Shown here in pieces: positions 41,788 through 49,677 of a stretch of 64,000 nucleotides of DNA. The stretch is from CAZUMJ01 sp964621605 (GTDB lineage: Bacteria > Actinomycetota > Acidimicrobiia > Acidimicrobiales > Iamiaceae), in NCBI GenBank assembly GCA_964621605.1, contig CAZUMJ010000013.1, positions 1 through 64,000 of the forward strand, written 5' to 3'. The notes below the pieces were generated by a model that was not told the DNA's origin, ran no database searches, and saw nothing but the letters and a program-made list of their open reading frames with translations. The position numbers and the translations under genes were made by a program. Each line of letters begins with the position of its first letter. Positions within the stretch are counted from its first letter, which is position 1.

Positions 41788-43194
41788 ATGGCCGAACCCG
41801 ACCTGATCGATCCGACCGTCGTCGCGGACGTGCTCGCGCGCGCGCTGCGCACCGGCGGCGACTTCGCGGAGGTGTTCGCGGAGGACCGCCGGTCGTCCTC
41901 CGCCTATCTCGACGACGGCAAGATCGAGGAGCTCACCGCCGGCCGCGACCGCGGTGCGGGCATCCGCGTGGTGGTCGGGGAGACGACCGGGTTCGCGCAC
42001 ACCGCAGACCTGAGCGAGGCCGGTCTGCTGGCCGCCGCGGACGCGGCGGCTGCCGCGGCGCGCCAAGGCGGCGGGGGCACGCGCACGGTCGCGTTGACCC
42101 GCCAGCCGGTCACGCATCCGAGCCCGGCGCGCATCCTTCCCGCCGCGGTGCCGAAGGCAGACAAGGTCGACCTGCTGCGGCGGGCAGATGAGGTCGCCCG
42201 CGCGAGTGGGGGTGAGATCCGCCAGGTTTCGGCGAGCTACGGCGACTCGCGACGGCGGGTGCTCGTCGCGAACTCCGACGGCCTGCTGACCGGCGACGAT
42301 CAGGTCCGCACCTTGTTCAGCGTGGGTTGTGTGGCGTTGGGAGATACCGGCATGCAGACCGGGCGCGAGAGCGTCGGGCACACCGTCGGCTACGAGCTCT
42401 TCGAGCGCTACGACGTCGAGGAGCTCGCCCGTGCCGCCGCGCAGCGAGCCCTCACCAAACTTGCGGCGCGCCCTGCGCCTACCGGCGAGCTCCCTGTCGT
42501 GATCGGGCCCGGCGGTGGGGGGGTGCTCTTCCACGAGGCCTGCGGGCATGGCCTCGAAGCCGATCTCGTCGCAAAGGGCGCCTCGGTGTTCGCGGGGCGG
42601 CGCGGCGAGCAGGTCGCCTCCCCACTCGTGACGCTCGTCGACGACGGAACCGTCGCGACCGAATGGGGCGCGTTCGGTTGCGACGACGAGGGCACGCCGG
42701 CGCAGCGCAACGTGCTGATCGCTGACGGTGTGCTCACCGACTACATGTGGGACTTCCTCCGAGCCCGCAAGGAGGGCCGCGCCCGCTCGGGCAACGGTCG
42801 TCGGCAGAGCTACCAGCACCTGCCCATGGTGAGGATGACTAACACGTTCATCCTCAACGGACCCGACGACCCCGAGGCCATCGTCGCCGACACCGCGCGT
42901 GGCGTGTACGTCGCGAAGCTGGGAGGAGGCCAGGTCAACACGGCAACCGGCGACTTCGTGTTCGGGATGACCGAGGCCTACCTCATCGAGAACGGGCGCA
43001 TCACCGAACCGCTGCGCGAGGGCAACCTGATCGGGAACGGTCCCGAGGTGTTGACCCGCATCGAAGCCGTGGGCAACGACTTCGCGTTCGGCCCCCCCGG
43101 CACCTGCGGCAAAGACGGACAGGGCGTGCCGGTCGGCGACGGTGTCCCCACGTTGCGGGTGGCGGGCATGACCATCGGCGGGCAGGCTGCCTGA
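41788..43194 (+). CDS. tldD: TldD-family metalloprotease subunit
   Basis: The 468-residue TldD subunit pairs with TldE to form a zinc protease that degrades unfolded peptides and, in some bacteria, matures microcins or other modified peptides. The zinc motif HEACGH is at 249-254, and the family block GDFVFGMTEAYLIENG lies near the C-terminus. An ATG at 41788 is preceded by GAGGGAG. The TldE gene begins one base inside the stop codon (TGATG). No modified-peptide precursor is visible close by. Confidence 0.93.
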   Translation: MAEPDLIDPTVVADVLARALRTGGDFAEVFAEDRRSSSAYLDDGKIEELTAGRDRGAGIRVVVGETTGFAHTADLSEAGLLAAADAAAAAARQGGGGTRTVALTRQPVTHPSPARILPAAVPKADKVDLLRRADEVARASGGEIRQVSASYGDSRRRVLVANSDGLLTGDDQVRTLFSVGCVALGDTGMQTGRESVGHTVGYELFERYDVEELARAAAQRALTKLAARPAPTGELPVVIGPGGGGVLFHEACGHGLEADLVAKGASVFAGRRGEQVASPLVTLVDDGTVATEWGAFGCDDEGTPAQRNVLIADGVLTDYMWDFLRARKEGRARSGNGRRQSYQHLPMVRMTNTFILNGPDDPEAIVADTARGVYVAKLGGGQVNTATGDFVFGMTEAYLIENGRITEPLREGNLIGNGPEVLTRIEAVGNDFAFGPPGTCGKDGQGVPVGDGVPTLRVAGMTIGGQAA

Positions 43195-44537
43195 TGTCCG
43201 ACGAACTGTTCGCGATCGCCGACGGACTCATCGCACGTGCACGCCCGGGTGAGCAGATCGAGGTCGTGGTCGGCCGCAGTCGCTCAACCGAGGTCCGGGC
43301 CTACGAGGGTGATGTGGAGTCGCTGTCGTCTGCGACGTCGGCCGGCGTCGGGGTTCGCGTGGTTGCCGATGCCCGCCAGGGGTTCGCGTACGCGGGGAGC
43401 CTCGACCCCGATGTGCTCGCAGACGTGCTGGCTGAGGCCCGTGACAACGCCACCTTCGGCACGCCCGACGAGCACCTCGGGCTTGCCGAGCCCGACGGCG
43501 TGCCGTTCCCCACGCTCGATCTGCACCGTCCGTCGCTGGCATCGGTACCTACCCAGGACAAGGTCGCGCTCGCCATCGAGTTGGAGCGTGCCGTGCGCGC
43601 AGCAGACGCCCGCATCTCCGGCGTCGAGGCGAGCGAGTACGGCGATCACCTGAGCGAGGGCGTCGTGGTCACGACCACGGGCATCCGGGTCGCGGATCGC
43701 GACTCGGGTTGCTACGTGGGCGTGTACCCGCTCGCCACCGAGCGCGACGAGACGAAGACGGGCTTCGGGTTCTCGGTCGGGCGCGAGCTCGCGGAGCTCG
43801 ACGTCGCCGCTGCGGCAGCGGACGCCGCCCGACGGGCGACCCGCCTGCTCGGCGCCACGAAGCCCGCAGGCCGGCGCTGCACGGTGGTGCTCGACCCGTA
43901 CGTGACCGCACAGCTGATCGGGATCATCGCCGGCACGCTCAACGGCGAGTCCGTCCTGAAGGGCCGCTCGTTGTTCGGTGAGCGGCTGGGCGAGACGATC
44001 GCCGCGCCGAGCGTGACACTCGTCGACGATCCGACAGACCCGCGCGCATACGGCGCGACGGCATCCGACGGCGAAGGGCTCGCGACCCGTCGCAACCAGA
44101 TGATCGACGGCGGTGTGCTGCGGCAGTTCGCACACAACACCTACACCGCACGCCGTGCTGGCACTCGTTCGACGGGCTCCGCGGTCCGTGGCTTCAAGAG
44201 CACACCGGGCGTGGGCTGTCGAGCGGTGTCGCTACGGCCCGGGTCGCAGACGCAGGAGGAACTGCTCGCTCAGGTGGGTGACGGGGTCCTCATCGCGTCG
44301 GTGGCCGGACTGCACTCGGGCGTCAACGCGGTGAGCGGCGACTTCTCGACGGGTGCCGAAGGGCTGCGCATCGTCGACGGCTCGCTCGCCGAGCCGCTGC
44401 GCGAGTTCACCATCGCATCGACCCTGCAGCGGCTCCTGCTCGACGTCATCGCGGTCGGATCGGACGTGGAATGGCTGCCGATGAGTGCGACCGGCGTCAG
44501 CCTCGTGGTCGGCGACGTGACCGTGTCGGGCACCTGA
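43194..44537 (+). CDS. tldE: TldE/PmbA-family subunit
   Basis: The 447-residue partner of TldD has the same fold but lacks the HExxxH zinc motif, as TldE should. C-terminal blocks VNAVSGDFSTGAEGLRIVDG and EWLPMSATGVSLVVGDVTV are typical. It overlaps tldD by one base. The last 16 codons including the stop are duplicated immediately downstream (44538-44585) with one base change, which would not alter the protein because the first stop is intact. Confidence 0.93.
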   Translation: MSDELFAIADGLIARARPGEQIEVVVGRSRSTEVRAYEGDVESLSSATSAGVGVRVVADARQGFAYAGSLDPDVLADVLAEARDNATFGTPDEHLGLAEPDGVPFPTLDLHRPSLASVPTQDKVALAIELERAVRAADARISGVEASEYGDHLSEGVVVTTTGIRVADRDSGCYVGVYPLATERDETKTGFGFSVGRELAELDVAAAAADAARRATRLLGATKPAGRRCTVVLDPYVTAQLIGIIAGTLNGESVLKGRSLFGERLGETIAAPSVTLVDDPTDPRAYGATASDGEGLATRRNQMIDGGVLRQFAHNTYTARRAGTRSTGSAVRGFKSTPGVGCRAVSLRPGSQTQEELLAQVGDGVLIASVAGLHSGVNAVSGDFSTGAEGLRIVDGSLAEPLREFTIASTLQRLLLDVIAVGSDVEWLPMSATGVSLVVGDVTVSGT

Positions 44538-44594
44538 ACCGGCGTGAGCCTCGTGGTCGGCGACGTGACCGTGTCGGGCACCTGAACCGGCGTG
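44490..44594 (+). repeat. 48-base tandem duplication over the tldE stop codon
   Basis: Copy one 44490-44537 ends at the tldE stop; copy two 44538-44585 is identical except G for C at 44546; a third partial copy runs to 44594. Each copy would encode T-G-V-S-L-V-V-G-D-V-T-V-S-G-T and a stop. Confidence 0.9.
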
Positions 44595-44606
44595 TGCGGG
44601 CGCGGG

Positions 44607-44635
44607 GCGCCGCGGCTTCTCGGAGCCCGCGGCGC
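44607..44635. terminator. Bidirectional terminator hairpin
   Basis: GCGCCGCGG (44607-44615) and CCGCGGCGC (44627-44635), 11-base loop, between the convergent tldE and Ruc-like genes. Confidence 0.55.
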
Positions 44636-44661
44636 GTCGGCCGGAGCGAGGTGGGAAGCCG

Positions 44662-45003
44662 TCAGTCGGCCGTCTTGGTCGCCGTGGTCGATGAGCTGGT
44701 CGAGCTGTCGGAGCTGCTCGAGGTGCCATTCGACGACGTCGTGGAGTCGGTGCTGCTCGACGACGAGGTGGTGTCGCTCGTCGACGCCGCGCTCGCACTG
44801 CTGGTGCTGGCGCGCTTGGAGGAGCCGCCGCGGCTGTCGTTCTTGTAGAAGCCGCTGCCCTTGAACGAGATGCCGACGTTCCCGAACACCTTCTTGAGGG
44901 TGCCACCGCACGCCGGGCAGGTGGTGAGGGCATCGTCGCTGAAGGACTGGGTCACTTCAAGCGCGTGGTCGCAGTCCTTGCAGCGGTACTCGTAGGTCGG
45001 CAT
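44662..45003 (-). CDS. FmdB-type zinc-ribbon protein, Ruc-like redox chaperone
   Basis: The 113-residue protein has an N-terminal FmdB zinc ribbon with Cys8, Cys11, Cys29 and Cys32 (CKDC and CPAC) and a long Ser/Thr-rich, probably disordered C-terminal tail (about 60-113). The layout and the position beside galU match Mycobacterium tuberculosis Rv0991c (Ruc), a chaperone activated by oxidation of its zinc cysteines and, as I recall, part of the HrcA regulon. A CIRCE element lies in the promoter here, which fits. The tail is more Ser-rich than usual. ATG 45003 is clear. It diverges from galU. Confidence 0.85.
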   Translation of the reverse strand: MPTYEYRCKDCDHALEVTQSFSDDALTTCPACGGTLKKVFGNVGISFKGSGFYKNDSRGGSSKRASTSSASAASTSDTTSSSSSTDSTTSSNGTSSSSDSSTSSSTTATKTAD

Positions 45004-45043
45004 GGTCGTCTCGGTGCGGTGGTTGAAGGCGGTGCCGAGTCGG

Positions 45044-45070
45044 CTAGCACTCGGTCGGTTCGAGTGCCAG
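45044..45070. promoter_or_regulatory. CIRCE element (HrcA operator)
   Basis: CTAGCACTC, nine-base spacer, GAGTGCCAG: seven of nine bases in each arm form a perfect inverted repeat and match the CIRCE consensus TTAGCACTC-N9-GAGTGCTAA, including the exact spacer. It overlaps the likely -10 of the Ruc-like gene, as a repressor site should, and also lies upstream of galU. Confidence 0.85.
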
Positions 45071-45074
45071 CATA
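45069..45074 (-). promoter_or_regulatory. -10 element of the Ruc-like gene
   Basis: TATGCT on the minus strand, overlapping the upstream edge of the CIRCE element; the leader would be about 60 bases. The -35 region is weak. Confidence 0.5.
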
Positions 45075-45168
45075 CCGGGCGAGGTGTGCCAGTCCGTAGC
45101 CGTCGCGTGCGGCGGACGGGTACCTTCGTACGGGGGGCCCTTCGGTCCAACCGATCTCTGGAGAACTC

Positions 45169-46065
45169 ATGACGTCGCTCGTCCGCACTGCGGTCATCCC
45201 GGCCGCGGGCCTCGGAACCCGCTTCCTGCCTGCCACCAAGGCGCAGCCCAAAGAGATGCTGCCGATCGTCGACAAGCCGGCGATCCAGTACGTGGTCGAG
45301 GAGGCGGTGCAGGCCGGCATCGACGACATCCTCATCATCACCGGGCGCGGCAAGCGCAGCATCGAGGACCACTTCGATCGGCAGTTCGAGCTCGAGTACT
45401 TCCTCGACGCCAAGGGCAAGGACGAGCTGCTGCAGCAGGTGCAGGGCCTTGCCGAGCTGGCCGACATCCACTACGTGCGTCAGGGGGAGCCCCTCGGTCT
45501 CGGCCACGCCGTGTCTGTCGCGCGCAAGCACGTCGGCGACCGGCCCTTCGCGGTGCTGCTCGGCGACGACCTCATGGTCGACGACGCCCGGGTGCTCACG
45601 GGGATGATGGCGACCTACGACGCTCGCCAGGCCTCGGTCGTGGCGCTTCGTGAGGTGCCACTCGACCAGATCCAGAACTACGGCTGCGCACAGGCAGGCC
45701 GGCAGGACGGCAACCTCGTGGAGCTCACCGGCGTGGTCGAGAAGCCATCTCCAGCCGATGCCCCGTCGCGCTTGGCGATCATGGGCCGTTACGTGTTCGG
45801 CCCGGAGATCTTCGAGGCGCTCGAGCGCGTGAAGCCGGGGGTGGGCGGCGAGATCCAGCTCACCGATGCGATCGCCGGTCTGCTGCACGATCAGCCGGTG
45901 TTCGGGTACGTCTTCGACGAGGGCCGCTTCGACATCGGCTCCAAGCAGGACTACCTCCGCGCGATGGTCGAGCTCGCCCTTCGCCGCGACGACCTCGGTC
46001 CCGAGTTCGAGCGCTTCTTGCGGGAGTTGCTGGCGCAGCGGGCCGGCGGCGCCCCCTCGGCCTGA
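45169..46065 (+). CDS. galU: UTP-glucose-1-phosphate uridylyltransferase
   Basis: The 298-residue nucleotidyltransferase makes UDP-glucose for cell-envelope glycans. Visible are the N-terminal AGLGTRFLPATKAQPKEML with the catalytic Arg and Lys, the LGDDLMVDD metal motif, and VEKPSPADAPSRLAIMGRYVF. Length matches E. coli GalU (302). Ribosome site GGAG lies seven bases before ATG. moeA starts three bases after the stop. In mycobacteria galU and moeA are likewise adjacent. Confidence 0.96.
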   Translation: MTSLVRTAVIPAAGLGTRFLPATKAQPKEMLPIVDKPAIQYVVEEAVQAGIDDILIITGRGKRSIEDHFDRQFELEYFLDAKGKDELLQQVQGLAELADIHYVRQGEPLGLGHAVSVARKHVGDRPFAVLLGDDLMVDDARVLTGMMATYDARQASVVALREVPLDQIQNYGCAQAGRQDGNLVELTGVVEKPSPADAPSRLAIMGRYVFGPEIFEALERVKPGVGGEIQLTDAIAGLLHDQPVFGYVFDEGRFDIGSKQDYLRAMVELALRRDDLGPEFERFLRELLAQRAGGAPSA

Positions 46066-46068
46066 CCG

Positions 46069-47394
46069 GTGCGCCACCCCGACCGTCCGTTGGTGGACCT
46101 CGACACGGCGCGTGCGCTGGTGATCGGTGCGCTACGTCCACTGCCGGTGGTGCAGGTGCCGCTCCACGAGGCGCGTGCCGCGGTGCTCGCCGTCGACATC
46201 CTCGCTTCCGGTGCGCTGCCGCCGTTCGACAACGCCGCGGTGGACGGCTTCGCCGTCGCGCACGGTGACGTCGCGAAGGCCACCACCACGGCGCCGACCG
46301 AGCTGCGCGTGCTGGCCACCCGCCTTGCCGGCGACGGGCGCCCGGCGCCGTTGCAACCGGGCGGGTGCGTGCGGGTCATGACCGGCGCGCCGATGCCCGA
46401 TGGCGCCGACGCGGTCGTCATGGTCGAGGACTCCGTACTGGTCGACGGCTCCGCACTGGTCGACGGCTCCGGGTCGGCCGACGGCTCCGGGTCGGCCGAC
46501 GACGGCGGTCACCTCGATTCAAAGCGCGGGCACCGCGCTGCAGCAGAGGTCGTTGCCCTCTCCCGGGCGGTGCCTGCCGGGGCGGGAGTGCGGCGTGCCG
46601 GGAGCGACATCGAAGCGGGCGCGGTCGCGCTGCGCGCCGGGACGCGGCTGTGCGCGGCACATCTCGGGGTCGCAGCCTCGGTCGGCCTCGACGCGGTGCC
46701 GGTCGTCAGACGCCCGCGGATTGGGGTGTGCTCGACCGGTGACGAGCTGGTCGGCCCTGCGGCGCCGCTCGGGCCGGGGCAGATCTACGACTCCAACCGG
46801 CGCATGTTGCTCGCGTTGCTCGACCAGACAGGCTTCGACGCAGTCGACCTGGGATGGGTTCCCGACGAGCACGATGCGATCGCCGACGTCGTGCGGCACG
46901 GCTCGGCGAGTTGCGACGCGGTGCTCACGAGCGGCGGCGTCTCGATGGGCGACGTCGACCTTGTCCGTGTCGTGTTGGACGAGCTCGGCGAGATGCACTG
47001 GATGCAGGTGGCCATCAAGCCCGCCAAGCCCTTTGCCTTCGGGCTCGTGTCCGGCACGCCGGTGTTCGGCCTGCCGGGCAATCCGGTGTCGGCGCTGGTG
47101 TCGTTCCACCTGCTGGCGCTCCCGGGGTTGCGCGTGTTGGGAGGTGACCCCGCGCCGGTGGCGCCGTACACCAAGGCGGTGCTCGGGGCGGCCGCGCCGC
47201 GTCGTGTCGATGGCAAGGTCCACTTCGTGCGTGCGACGAGCACCTGGGATGAGGCAGGCCGTCGGGTCATCGCACCCGTCCACGCGCAGGGGTCGCATCA
47301 ACTGGCCGTCAGTGCAGCGGCCGACTGCTTGGTGGTGCTCCCCGACGGCGACGGCCTTGCCGCCGGGGCAATCGTCGACGTGATGGACGTGTGA
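46069..47394 (+). CDS. moeA: Molybdopterin molybdenumtransferase MoeA
   Basis: The 441-residue enzyme inserts molybdate into adenylylated molybdopterin. The motifs PPFDNAAVDGFAV, TSGGVSMGDVD and GLPGNPVSALVSF are all present. A 25-residue insertion at about 123-147 (Val/Asp/Gly/Ser repeats) interrupts domain III before the AGAGVRRAGSDI block; it comes from an 18-base tandem repeat and is absent from typical MoeA. GTG 46069 is three bases after galU, so the two are co-transcribed. It is the first of the cofactor genes that flank the molybdenum enzyme. Confidence 0.95.
   Translation: MRHPDRPLVDLDTARALVIGALRPLPVVQVPLHEARAAVLAVDILASGALPPFDNAAVDGFAVAHGDVAKATTTAPTELRVLATRLAGDGRPAPLQPGGCVRVMTGAPMPDGADAVVMVEDSVLVDGSALVDGSGSADGSGSADDGGHLDSKRGHRAAAEVVALSRAVPAGAGVRRAGSDIEAGAVALRAGTRLCAAHLGVAASVGLDAVPVVRRPRIGVCSTGDELVGPAAPLGPGQIYDSNRRMLLALLDQTGFDAVDLGWVPDEHDAIADVVRHGSASCDAVLTSGGVSMGDVDLVRVVLDELGEMHWMQVAIKPAKPFAFGLVSGTPVFGLPGNPVSALVSFHLLALPGLRVLGGDPAPVAPYTKAVLGAAAPRRVDGKVHFVRATSTWDEAGRRVIAPVHAQGSHQLAVSAAADCLVVLPDGDGLAAGAIVDVMDV
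46435..46506 (+). repeat. 18-base tandem repeat inside moeA
   Basis: About four imperfect units; CTGGTCGACGGCTCCG occurs at 46438-46453 and 46456-46471, then GGGTCGGCCGAC occurs at 46471-46482 and 46489-46500. It encodes LVDGSA and GSADGS units in frame. Confidence 0.8.
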
Positions 47395-47438
47395 CATCGG
47401 CGTGTCCGGCGGGGTAGGGATCGCCTCGGGGAGGTGGG

Positions 47439-47444
47439 TACCGT
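47439..47444 (+). promoter_or_regulatory. -10 element of moaA, leaderless type
   Basis: TACCGT is followed by seven bases and then ATG 47452. GAGG at 47431-47434 could alternatively serve GTG 47443. Confidence 0.45.
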
Positions 47445-47451
47445 GGCGCTG

Positions 47452-48435
47452 ATGCCCGCAGACCTCGTGGACGGATTCGGCAGGGTCCATCGCGATCTAC
47501 GCATCTCCGTGACCGACCGCTGCAACCTGCGGTGCGGATACTGCATGCCGGCCGAGGGCATGGACTGGCTCCCTCGGGATGAGATCCTCACCTTCGAGGA
47601 GATCACCCGGGTCGCTTCGGTGCTCGTCGAGCGCTTCGGCATCGACGCGATCCGCCTCACCGGTGGCGAGCCGACGATGCGCGCGCACCTCCCGGTGCTG
47701 GTCGGGCAGTTGGCGCGCCTGGGCGTCGACCTGGCGCTCACCACCAACGCCGTCACCTTGGCTACCTCTGCGCACGACCTCGCCGCGGCGGGGTTGCGGC
47801 GCATCAACATCTCGTGCGACTCGCTGCGAGCCGACCGCTTTCGCGAGCTGACAGGGCGCGACGAGTTGGCGCGCGTGCTCTCGGGAATCGATGCGGCGCT
47901 CGATGCGGGCCTGTCGCCGGTGAAGCTCAACGTGGTGGCGTTGCGCGGTCGCAACGACGACGAGATCCTCGACTTGGCGGCGTTCGGTCGAGACCGTGGC
48001 GTCGAGGTGCGCTTCATCGAGTTCATGCCGCTCGACGCGGACGAGGCGTGGAGCCGAGCACAGGTGGTGCCCGCGGCAGAGATCGTCGAGCGCATCGATG
48101 CCGTGTTCCCGCTCGAGCCGCTTCCCCGCCTGCACGAGCCAGCTGCTCGGTGGGCCTACCGCGACGGTCGGGGTTTCGTCGGGGTGATCGCCAGCGTCAC
48201 CGAGGCGTTCTGCGCGACGTGCGACCGGGTGCGCCTCACCGCCGACGGCAAGCTGCGCAACTGCCTGTTCGCCCGCGGCGAGACCGACCTGCGTGCGCTG
48301 TTGCGCGCAGGCGCGGACGACGACACCCTCGCGGAGGCGATCGTGGCGTGCGTCGCCGAGAAGGCAGCAGGCCACGGCATCGGCCAACCCACGTTCATCC
48401 GCCCGCGCCGATCGATGAGCCAGATCGGTGGCTGA
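47452..48435 (+). CDS. moaA: GTP 3',8-cyclase MoaA
   Basis: The 327-residue radical SAM enzyme performs the first step of molybdopterin synthesis from GTP. The SAM cluster motif CNLRCGYC has Cys24, Cys28 and Cys31. TGGEPTMR follows. The C-terminal second cluster lies in FCATCDRVRL and LRNCLFA, and the protein ends in the conserved GG that enters the active site. ATG 47452 is preferred over GTG 47434 and 47443 because of the leaderless -10. MoaC, its partner, is encoded 6.4 kb downstream on the other side of the molybdenum enzyme genes. Confidence 0.96.
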   Translation: MPADLVDGFGRVHRDLRISVTDRCNLRCGYCMPAEGMDWLPRDEILTFEEITRVASVLVERFGIDAIRLTGGEPTMRAHLPVLVGQLARLGVDLALTTNAVTLATSAHDLAAAGLRRINISCDSLRADRFRELTGRDELARVLSGIDAALDAGLSPVKLNVVALRGRNDDEILDLAAFGRDRGVEVRFIEFMPLDADEAWSRAQVVPAAEIVERIDAVFPLEPLPRLHEPAARWAYRDGRGFVGVIASVTEAFCATCDRVRLTADGKLRNCLFARGETDLRALLRAGADDDTLAEAIVACVAEKAAGHGIGQPTFIRPRRSMSQIGG

Positions 48436-48570
48436 GCTGGTGACGATGGGTCGGTGACGGACGCACCCGCCCTCGCGTGACCACGCGCCGAGCGCGGCGT
48501 TCTATGGTGGCCGGACGCTCGCTCGACGCGTGGTGGAGGTTGCCGTGGTGCCATCGCAAAGGCAGATGAC

Positions 48571-49677
48571 GTGACTCCGACCCCAGCACCATCCCGGCGG
48601 TTCCGGTATCGCATCTCCGCCCGTGTCCGCCTCACGGGCACCGTGGCGGCCCTCGGGCTGCTCTTCCTGATCTGGCTGGGCTCCGAACAGCTCCATCAGT
48701 TCGACTCGGCACTCATCGGCTACATGGTGGCCATCGTGGCGCTTACCTTCGCGGTGGTTGCCCGTTACGCCCGCTGGCTGCGCATGCCGTCCACCCGTCG
48801 CTACTGGCGACGGGGCTGGTCGCTTGCGATGTCACCGTCGGCGTTCCGTGAACTGCCCGCGGTCCTCCCGCGTGCGGTCGCCGGCCAGTTGCTGGGCCAG
48901 GGGTTCATCCGCCGACGCGGGGTCGTGCGCTGGATCGCCCACCAGTGCCTGTTCTGGGGCGTGATCGGCGCAACGCTCATCACCTTCCCGCTGGTGTTCG
49001 GCTGGCTGGCGTTCCGCCTCGCGCCGGGAAGCATCGACCACTACACGGTGTACGTGTTCGGGTTCGCGACGGTGAAGATCCCCACGAGCGGCTTCATCGG
49101 CTGGTCCGCCTACCACGCACTCGACTACACCGCCGTGCTCGTCATCGCCGGGGCGTCGATCTTCTTGTGGCGGCGCTTCCGCGACCGCGAGCTCTCCTCC
49201 ACCCAGAGCCTCGGCTACGACATGGCACCCCTCGCAGCCCTGCTCGCCATCGCGGTCACGGGCCTGCTCCTGACGCTCAGCTCCATGTACCTCGAAGGGG
49301 CCTACTACGACGTCATCGCCGTGGTGCACATGGCCGTGGTGGTGTTCTCGCTCGTGTTCATCCCCTTCGGGAAGTTCTTCCACGTGTTGCAGCGGCCGGC
49401 GTCGGTCGGCATCCAGCTCTACACCGAGGTGAACGCCCGCGCCGGGCTGCAGGCGTGCGCGTCGTGCGGTGAGCCGCTCGCCTCCCCGGTGTTCCTCGGC
49501 GACCTGCGCGCCACGCTCGACGAGCTCGGACAGGACTACCGCCTCGACGAGGTGCCCGCCGTTGCAGAACGGCCCGGGTCGCTACCCGATCACCTCACCG
49601 ATCTGTGCCCGCGCTGTCGGCGCATCGCGCGTGGCCGGGCATTCTTCGACGCCAACGGCAGGAGCTTCGCCCGATGA
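48571..49677 (+). CDS. Membrane subunit of the molybdenum oxidoreductase, NarI-like, with C-terminal CxxC pair
   Basis: The 368-residue protein has about six membrane helices between 20 and 270. Their His residues (RWIAHQCLFWG, SAYHALDYTAV, VVHMAVVVFSLVFIPFGKFFH) could bind two b-type hemes, as in nitrate reductase gamma and related quinone-interacting subunits. A soluble tail adds CASC (296-299) and CPRC (346-349), a zinc-ribbon or Fe-S-like four-Cys set not normal for NarI. ATGA overlap with the catalytic-subunit gene couples their translation. It probably passes electrons between the quinone pool and the Fe-S subunits. The GTG start is not backed by a clear ribosome site. Confidence 0.8.
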   Translation: MTPTPAPSRRFRYRISARVRLTGTVAALGLLFLIWLGSEQLHQFDSALIGYMVAIVALTFAVVARYARWLRMPSTRRYWRRGWSLAMSPSAFRELPAVLPRAVAGQLLGQGFIRRRGVVRWIAHQCLFWGVIGATLITFPLVFGWLAFRLAPGSIDHYTVYVFGFATVKIPTSGFIGWSAYHALDYTAVLVIAGASIFLWRRFRDRELSSTQSLGYDMAPLAALLAIAVTGLLLTLSSMYLEGAYYDVIAVVHMAVVVFSLVFIPFGKFFHVLQRPASVGIQLYTEVNARAGLQACASCGEPLASPVFLGDLRATLDELGQDYRLDEVPAVAERPGSLPDHLTDLCPRCRRIARGRAFFDANGRSFAR

